A stretch of DNA of 64,000 bases from Enterobacter sp. RIT418 (GTDB lineage Bacteria > Pseudomonadota > Gammaproteobacteria > Enterobacterales > Enterobacteriaceae). A program made the position numbers and the translations under genes. The notes under the pieces are model-generated. The model saw only the letters and a program-made list of their open reading frames with translations, ran no database searches and had not been told where the DNA came from. The stretch covers positions 124,001 through 188,000 of the forward strand of contig NZ_QBJD02000004.1 in NCBI RefSeq assembly GCF_003057745.1, given 5' to 3'. Below are positions 58,997 through 64,000 of the stretch, in pieces; position 1 is the first letter of the stretch; every line of letters begins with the position of its first letter.

Positions 58997-60280
58997 TTAG
59001 AACGCGTAGTTGAAGTTGGTGCCGAACAGCCAGGCTTTACCTTCGGACGTGAATTCGTATGGGCCTTCCTGGAACGTTACTTTCTGACCGTGCATGTAAG
59101 ACACGCCTACGTCGATGGACGCGTCGTCATTGAAGGCATAGGTCGTACCCGCACTTAACCAGAAGCGATCCTGATCCGGGATAGAAATGGAGCGTTTGTC
59201 AGCCGGAACCGGGCTGTCGTCAAACGCGATACCGGTACGGAACGTCCAGTTTTTATCCATGTAGTAGGTGGTACCCAGCGCGATGCGGTAAGCATCGTGG
59301 AAACTCTCGTCCTTATAGAACAGCGTCTGGCCGTTGCTGCCGGTAGCTTTCAACTCCTGGAACTGGCTCCAGCTGGTGTATGCCAGGCTATAGTGGATCG
59401 CCCACTGTGGCGCAACGCGGTTATAACCGGAGATTTCCCACATTTCTGGCAGATGCAGCGACAGTGAGCCAGGAACGGTTTGGTTAGACGTACCCCAAGG
59501 GATAGTGGTGCCCGCGCCCGGAACCAGGCCGTTAACCGGGCTCAGGATGCCGCTTTTGTAATCGCCGTCGAAGTCGATTTTAACTTCTGAACGGTAGGTC
59601 AGACCCCAGCGGTTGTTTTTATCCAGCTCATAGAGGATACCGGCGTTCCAGCCGTAGCCCCACTCGTCGCCCTTGAGGCTGGCAATTTTATTACTGTTTT
59701 TCGGCAGGGCCGCAGTTTGCTCGCCGGAATAACGCTCGATTTTTGCATCGGCATAGACCGCATCAAAGCCCAGACCAAAGCTCCAGCTGTCGTTCAGACG
59801 ATAGGCGCCGCTCAGGTTCAGGTTCAGCGTGGTCAGATCGGTTTTACCGCCGTATTCGCCAGCCGGGTAGCTGTCCGAAAACTCGGTTGCCAGACCGTAG
59901 TTAGAGGTGACGGATGCGCCCCAACCGAACTGTTCATTAATAGGCGCAACGAAGTGCAGGTTTGGCACCCACGCGGTTGGCGCAATGTTGTCTGCTTTCA
60001 GGCTCGCGCCCGTGAACGGCGAGTTACCTGAAATGTTGACATCAGGATCGATATAAACGGCACCCGCAGAGAAAGTTGGGCGATCGAACATCATGATCAG
60101 CGCAGGGTTACGACTGGCGTTACCTGCGTCATCAGCGATAGCACCTTCCCCGGAATACGCACGGCCAAGGCCAGAGGAAGAAAATTCGTTTAACTGGAAG
60201 CCCGCGGACCAGGCGGACGTTGAGACGATTGCCACTGCGACTGCCAGCGCAGTCTTTTTGAACAGGGTTTTCTGGCTCAT
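58997..60280 (-). CDS. fadL: Long-chain fatty acid outer-membrane porin FadL
   Basis: FadL imports long-chain fatty acids across the outer membrane by lateral diffusion. The 427-aa precursor has a signal peptide ([20 protein letters not shown] to SAWSA) followed by the conserved hatch start [20 protein letters not shown]. It ends in the beta-barrel C-terminal FGTNFNYAF. It is about 19 residues shorter than E. coli FadL, mostly in the surface loop region around 185-205. The ATG at 60280 is preferred over that at 60286 because GAGG is well spaced from it. FadR-type sites lie upstream. Confidence 0.94.
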   Translation of the reverse strand: MSQKTLFKKTALAVAVAIVSTSAWSAGFQLNEFSSSGLGRAYSGEGAIADDAGNASRNPALIMMFDRPTFSAGAVYIDPDVNISGNSPFTGASLKADNIAPTAWVPNLHFVAPINEQFGWGASVTSNYGLATEFSDSYPAGEYGGKTDLTTLNLNLSGAYRLNDSWSFGLGFDAVYADAKIERYSGEQTAALPKNSNKIASLKGDEWGYGWNAGILYELDKNNRWGLTYRSEVKIDFDGDYKSGILSPVNGLVPGAGTTIPWGTSNQTVPGSLSLHLPEMWEISGYNRVAPQWAIHYSLAYTSWSQFQELKATGSNGQTLFYKDESFHDAYRIALGTTYYMDKNWTFRTGIAFDDSPVPADKRSISIPDQDRFWLSAGTTYAFNDDASIDVGVSYMHGQKVTFQEGPYEFTSEGKAWLFGTNFNYAF

Positions 60281-60369
60281 GACCATAACCTCATTGAGTT
60301 ATTTTTATTCAATAATTGTTACATACCGTAACAGGAGCGCGAAGTGTAGGGTCTGCGGTATTACATACA

Positions 60370-60404
60370 AATCAGACCAGTGGCGTGAGTATAGGTCCGA
60401 CCAG
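60370..60404 (-). promoter_or_regulatory. Two FadR-type sites upstream of fadL
   Basis: On the minus strand the core CTGGTCGGACC at 60394-60404 matches the FadR core CTGGTCNGACC fully. A second weaker site, CTGGTCTGATT, is at 60370-60380. FadR represses fadL when long-chain acyl-CoA is absent. Confidence 0.72.
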
Positions 60405-60652
60405 CGTGAATGTTGCAAGTTTGTTTATTAATATTTTCAAACATGTTTCTTGAAACGAGATCTGGTTGGCAAAATTGTGACCAGACCGCTTCATCCAAAA
60501 GGGCGAATTTTGTTTTAGATCATTTTTTAGTGTGATATTGGTCACTTATCCGATTTTGCGCCATTAACGGCTGGAGAGAGCTATCGTCGGGGCGTAAAAT
60601 ATCAGCATCGTGTTTATCTCGCGCAGGGCGCGAATACAGAGGAAATTGAGCT
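60405..60652. other. Remainder of the fadL-yfcZ intergenic region
   Basis: This AT-rich stretch contains a further CTGGTTGG/TGACCAGACC pair near 60463-60489 resembling FadR half-sites. The ribosome-binding region of yfcZ (GAGGAAATTGAGCT) is at the right end. No other gene is visible. Confidence 0.45.
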
Positions 60653-60937
60653 ATGAGTAAATGCAGTGCTGATGAAACCCCGGTTTGCTGCTGTATGGAT
60701 GTTGGTACCATTATGGACAACACCGATTGCACCGCGTCTTACAGCCGTGTCTTCCCAAACCGTGCAGAGGCAGACGAAACGCTGGCCGCGCTGACCCAGC
60801 GCGCGCGCGACGTGGAATCCGATCCGTGCGAAATCAAGTCCACCTTCACGGAAGTGGAAGGCGGCGTGAAGCTGGATATCGACTTCGTGTTTGCCTGCGA
60901 AGCCGAAACCCTGATTTTCCAGCTGGGCCTGCGTTAA
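60653..60937 (+). CDS. yfcZ: YfcZ/YiiS-family protein (UPF0381)
   Basis: The 94-aa protein equals E. coli YfcZ in length and begins MSKCSADETPVCCCMDVGTI. Six of its cysteines fall in the first 60 residues, including a CCC run, which is unusual for a cytoplasmic protein of this size. It ends FACEAETLIFQLGLR. Function is unknown. It sits between fadL and fadI on the plus strand and is followed by a repeat and a terminator. Confidence 0.88.
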   Translation: MSKCSADETPVCCCMDVGTIMDNTDCTASYSRVFPNRAEADETLAALTQRARDVESDPCEIKSTFTEVEGGVKLDIDFVFACEAETLIFQLGLR

Positions 60938-60950
60938 TTTCTGCTGACTG

Positions 60951-60988
60951 GTGCCCTCACCCCGGCCTCTCCCACAGGGAGAGGGTGC
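60951..60988. repeat. G/C-strand palindromic intergenic repeat, copy C
   Basis: GCCCTCACCCCGGCCTCTCCC, ACA and GGGAGAGGGTGC make up the unit, 13 bases after the yfcZ stop. It has the same arms as copies A and B in the opposite orientation to B. Confidence 0.72.
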
Positions 60989-60996
60989 AAACTCTA

Positions 60997-61024
60997 AAAA
61001 CGGTAACCTACGGGTTACCGTTTT
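60997..61024 (+). terminator. yfcZ terminator
   Basis: AAAACGGTAACC pairs with GGTTACCGTTTT (12 bp) around a TACG tetraloop, followed by GCTTTT. Confidence 0.85.
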
Positions 61025-61124
61025 GCTTTTACCTGGGGGCATTTTCTTTTTCTTCTCTGTGCCTTAGCTCCCACTTTTTCGTCTCCCCGATTGGCTCAAT
61101 GTAAAAAAATGGTTAAGACTATTT

Positions 61125-61141
61125 ATCAGGTCAGACCACTT
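61125..61141 (+). promoter_or_regulatory. FadR site upstream of fadIJ
   Basis: ATCAGGTCAGACCACTT agrees with the FadR consensus AACTGGTCAGACCAGTT at 14 of 17 positions. It lies 36 bp before the fadI ATG. FadR repression of fadIJ is established in E. coli. Confidence 0.78.
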
Positions 61142-61176
61142 TGGCGCTAACGCGAATTTTTTTACAGGGGAGTGTT

Positions 61177-62487
61177 ATGAGTCAGGCATTACCGCTTACC
61201 ACCCGACAGGGTGACCGCATTGCCATTGTCAGCGGATTGCGTACGCCGTTCGCCCGTCAGGCGACGGCCTTTCACGGCATACCCGCCGTCGATTTGGGCA
61301 AAATGGTCGTGGGGGAGATGCTGGCTCGCAGCGAAATACCGCCGGAGGCGATTGAACAGCTGGTTTTCGGCCAGGTCGTTCAGATGCCCGAAGCGCCAAA
61401 TATCGCGCGTGAAATCGTGCTGGGTACCGGGATGAACGTCCACACCGACGCCTACAGCGTCAGCCGAGCCTGCGCCACCAGCTTTCAGGCGGTCGCCAAC
61501 GTCGCGGAAAGCCTGATGGCGGGCACGATTCGCGCCGGGATCGCGGGCGGGGCGGACTCCTCTTCCGTACTGCCGATTGGCGTAAGCAAAAAGCTGGCGC
61601 GGATCCTGGTCGACGCCAACAAAGCGCGCACCGCGGGTCAAAAGCTTAAGCTTTTCTCCCGCTTACGCCTGCGCGACCTGATGCCCGTTCCGCCCGCCGT
61701 GGCCGAGTATTCCACCGGCCTGCGCATGGGTGACACCGCAGAGCAGATGGCAAAAACCTACGGCATTACCCGCGAGCAGCAGGATGCGCTGGCGCATCGT
61801 TCACACCAGCTTGCCGCAAAGGCCTGGTCCGAAGGTCGGCTTGCCGACGAGGTGATGACTGCCTACATACCTCCCTACCGCGAGCCGCTTGTCGAAGACA
61901 ACAACATTCGCGGCGCGTCGACGCTGGCAGATTACGCGAAGCTGCGCCCGGCATTTGACCGCAAGCACGGGACGGTCACGGCGGCCAACAGCACACCGCT
62001 GACGGACGGCGCGGCGGCGGTCATTCTGATGACGGAATCGCGTGCAAAAGAGCTGGGCATCTCGCCGCTGGGCTATCTGCGCAGCTATGCCTTCACGGCG
62101 ATCGACGTCTGGCAGGACATGCTGCTCGGTCCCGCCTGGTCCACCCCGCTGGCGCTGGAGCGCGCGGGGCTAACGCTCGCCGATCTGACCCTGATCGATA
62201 TGCACGAAGCCTTCGCCGCGCAAACGCTGGCAAACCTTCAACTGCTGGCGAGCGAGCGTTTTGCCAGAGACGTGCTGGGGCGCGCCCATGCCACGGGCGA
62301 AGTCGATCAGAGCAAATTCAACGTGCTGGGCGGCTCTATTGCCTACGGTCATCCTTTTGCCGCGACGGGCGCGCGGATGATCACGCAAACTTTGCATGAA
62401 TTACGCCGCCGCGGCGGGGGATTTGGACTTGTCACCGCCTGTGCGGCGGGCGGGCTCGGTGCAGCAATGGTTCTGGAGGCTGAATAA
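61177..62487 (+). CDS. fadI: 3-ketoacyl-CoA thiolase FadI (beta-oxidation)
   Basis: FadI cleaves 3-ketoacyl-CoA to acetyl-CoA and a shortened acyl-CoA, mainly under anaerobic conditions, in complex with FadJ. The ATG at 61177 with AGGGGAGTG upstream gives 436 aa, the E. coli length; an in-frame TTG at 61141 overlaps the FadR site and is rejected. The acylated cysteine is Cys99 in [11 protein letters not shown]. The second motif is [18 protein letters not shown] and the base Cys is in [15 protein letters not shown]. The stop overlaps the fadJ ATG by one base. Confidence 0.95.
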   Translation: MSQALPLTTRQGDRIAIVSGLRTPFARQATAFHGIPAVDLGKMVVGEMLARSEIPPEAIEQLVFGQVVQMPEAPNIAREIVLGTGMNVHTDAYSVSRACATSFQAVANVAESLMAGTIRAGIAGGADSSSVLPIGVSKKLARILVDANKARTAGQKLKLFSRLRLRDLMPVPPAVAEYSTGLRMGDTAEQMAKTYGITREQQDALAHRSHQLAAKAWSEGRLADEVMTAYIPPYREPLVEDNNIRGASTLADYAKLRPAFDRKHGTVTAANSTPLTDGAAAVILMTESRAKELGISPLGYLRSYAFTAIDVWQDMLLGPAWSTPLALERAGLTLADLTLIDMHEAFAAQTLANLQLLASERFARDVLGRAHATGEVDQSKFNVLGGSIAYGHPFAATGARMITQTLHELRRRGGGFGLVTACAAGGLGAAMVLEAE

Positions 62488-64000
62488 TGGAACGGCAATC
62501 CGCATTTAATTTGACGGTTCGCCTCGATAACGTGGCGGTTATTACCATTGATATTCCGGATGAAAAAATGAATACCCTGAAGGCCGAATTTGGCGTTCAG
62601 GTTCGCGCGATGCTAAAGCAGATCCGCGAGAATAAAGCGATTCGCGGGCTGGTGTTTATCTCCGCCAAGCCGGATAACTTTATTGCCGGGGCGGATATCA
62701 ACATGATCGCCCGTGCGCAAAGCGCTCAGGAGGCGGAAGATCTTGCCCGGCAGGGTCAGCAGGTAATGGCTGAAATTAACGCCCTGTCGATTCCGGTCAT
62801 TGCGGCGATCCACGGCGCGTGCCTTGGCGGAGGGCTTGAGCTGGCGCTGGCGTGCCACGGCCGAATCTGCACGGATGATGCGAAAACCGTACTGGGCCTG
62901 CCGGAAGTGCAGCTCGGCCTGCTGCCTGGCTCCGGCGGGACGCAGCGCCTGCCGCGCCTGGTGGGCGTAAGCACGGCGCTGGAGATGATGTTAACCGGCA
63001 AGCAGCTGCGCGCGCGCCAGGCGCTGAAGGTTGGGCTGGTTGATGAGGTCGTGCCGCATTCTATTCTGCTTGAAGCGGCGGTCGAACGGGCATCGCAGGG
63101 GCGTCAGGCGAAGCGTCATCTTCCGGTGCGGGAACGCATTCTTGCCGGTCCGCTTGGCCGCGCGCTGCTCTTCAGCGCGGTGAGAAAGAAAACCGAACGC
63201 CAAACCAAGGGCAACTATCCCGCAGCGAAGCGAATTTTGGACACGATCGAAACCGGCCTGGCGCAGGGCAGCAGCAGCGGCTATGCGGCGGAAGCGAAAG
63301 CCTTTGGCGAACTGGCGATGACGCCAGCGTCGCAGGCGCTGCGCAATATTTTCTTTGCCAGCACGGAGGTGAAAAAAGATCCGGGTAGCGACGCCGAGCC
63401 AGCGCCGCTGCGGTCCGTCGGCGTGCTGGGCGGCGGGCTGATGGGCGGCGGCATTGCATTTGTCACCGCCAGCAAAGGCAAGCTGCCGGTACGTATAAAA
63501 GACATCAATCCGAAAGGGATTAACCACGCGCTACAGTACAGCTGGCAGAACCTTGATCAAAAGGTTAAGCGCCGCCATATCAAGGCCAGCGAGCGTGATA
63601 AAACGCTGGGGATGATTACCGGTACGACGGACTACAGCGGCTTTGCGCATCGCGATCTGGTGATTGAGGCGGTCTTTGAAGATCTGCCGCTCAAGCAGCA
63701 GATGGTGGCGGACGTGGAGGCACGCTGCGCGCTGCACACGATTTTTGCCTCTAATACCTCGTCGTTGCCGATTGGCGATATCGCCGCTAAGGCCGCGCGT
63801 CCGCAAAATGTCATTGGGCTGCACTTCTTCAGTCCGGTCGAGAAAATGCCGCTGGTGGAGGTCATTCCGCATGCCGAGACCAGCCCGCAAACCGTCTCAA
63901 CGGTCGTGAAGCTCGCCAAAAAGCAGGGAAAAACGCCGATTGTCGTCGCCGATAAGGCGGGGTTTTACGTCAACCGTATTCTTGCGCCGTATATCAATGA
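62487..64000 (+). CDS. fadJ: Multifunctional beta-oxidation enzyme FadJ, N-terminal part (cut by window edge)
   Basis: The first 504 of about 714 codons are present and the frame is open to the window end. FadJ has enoyl-CoA hydratase and 3-hydroxyacyl-CoA dehydrogenase activities. The hydratase domain shows [30 protein letters not shown] and [20 protein letters not shown] with two catalytic glutamates. The NAD-binding start of the dehydrogenase domain is [18 protein letters not shown] (about residues 312-329), followed by SNTSSLPI and [16 protein letters not shown]. Coupling to fadI by ATG/TAA overlap is as in E. coli. The protein sequence was read directly from the DNA. Confidence 0.95.
   Translation, partial: MERQSAFNLTVRLDNVAVITIDIPDEKMNTLKAEFGVQVRAMLKQIRENKAIRGLVFISAKPDNFIAGADINMIARAQSAQEAEDLARQGQQVMAEINALSIPVIAAIHGACLGGGLELALACHGRICTDDAKTVLGLPEVQLGLLPGSGGTQRLPRLVGVSTALEMMLTGKQLRARQALKVGLVDEVVPHSILLEAAVERASQGRQAKRHLPVRERILAGPLGRALLFSAVRKKTERQTKGNYPAAKRILDTIETGLAQGSSSGYAAEAKAFGELAMTPASQALRNIFFASTEVKKDPGSDAEPAPLRSVGVLGGGLMGGGIAFVTASKGKLPVRIKDINPKGINHALQYSWQNLDQKVKRRHIKASERDKTLGMITGTTDYSGFAHRDLVIEAVFEDLPLKQQMVADVEARCALHTIFASNTSSLPIGDIAAKAARPQNVIGLHFFSPVEKMPLVEVIPHAETSPQTVSTVVKLAKKQGKTPIVVADKAGFYVNRILAPYIN

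Noticed and set aside
61141-61176. Upstream TTG start for fadI
   Set aside because: It overlaps the FadR operator and the expected promoter. The ATG at 61177 gives the conserved N-terminus and has a proper ribosome-binding site.

Overview
The window is core chromosome of a member of the Enterobacteriaceae, most likely Enterobacter (E. cloacae complex or a close relative). Nearly every protein reads as a close homologue of an E. coli K-12 protein, in the order of the K-12 map from dapE to fadJ. One E. coli-absent gene stands out: ipdC, an indolepyruvate decarboxylase very like the one known from Enterobacter cloacae. Coding density is high and the genes are GC-rich. I see no phage, plasmid, IS, CRISPR or secretion-system genes.

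Layout. 0-9.9 kb: start of dapE, yffB, small ypfM, the RND efflux pump acrD with a BaeR box, narQ, divergent aegA, nudK, ypfG. 9.9-15.5 kb: tktB-talA (pentose phosphate) and maeB (malic enzyme). 15.6-20 kb: hemF, amiA, ypeA-yfeZ, the sigma-E type lipoprotein gene yfeY, yfeX. 20.2-25.9 kb: sulfate/thiosulfate uptake and cysteine synthesis cysPTWAM, followed 5 bp later by pdxK. 25.9-30.8 kb, minus strand: crr, ptsI, ptsH (PTS phosphorelay), then cysK and cysZ. 31-36.6 kb: zipA, ligA, ypeB, yfeH, yfeR and a flxA-like gene with a sigma-28 type promoter. 36.7-40 kb: tRNA-Val x3 and tRNA-Lys, gltX, yfeD/yfeC, tRNA-Ala x2. 40-46 kb: pdeA, nupC, mntH (MntR and Fur boxes), ypeC. 45.7-48.6 kb: accessory pair of an aldo-keto reductase gene and divergent ipdC, with TyrR- and GalR-type operators between them. 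48.6-55.2 kb: yfeO, glk (Cra box), ypdB-ypdA, alaC, ypdK. 55.5-58 kb: lpxP, tRNA-Arg, yfdC. 58-64 kb: mlaA, fadL (FadR), yfcZ, fadI and the first part of fadJ (FadR).

How the genes work together. Sulfur assimilation is the main theme: CysPTWA import, CysZ, and the two PLP-dependent synthases CysM and CysK, with the pyridoxal kinase gene attached to cysM. A second theme is carbon flux around pyruvate and sugar phosphates: PTS, glk, tktB/talA, maeB, alaC and the pyruvate-sensing YpdAB pair. A third is fatty-acid uptake and beta-oxidation (fadL, fadIJ).

Compared with K-12, several blocks are missing at recognisable junctions: eut between hemF and maeB, ucpA-mur-yfeW between yfeX and cysP, yfeK-yfeS between cysM and pdxK, and the large argW-linked segment between lpxP and argW. 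I found no convincing previously undescribed multi-gene system. The most useful leads are regulatory sites and small genes: the sigma-28 promoter on the flxA-like gene, the GalR-type operator beside ipdC, the GTG-started 23-aa ypdK, ypfM, and a family of G/C-rich intergenic palindromes. Gene names rest on remembered sequence similarity, not on a database search.
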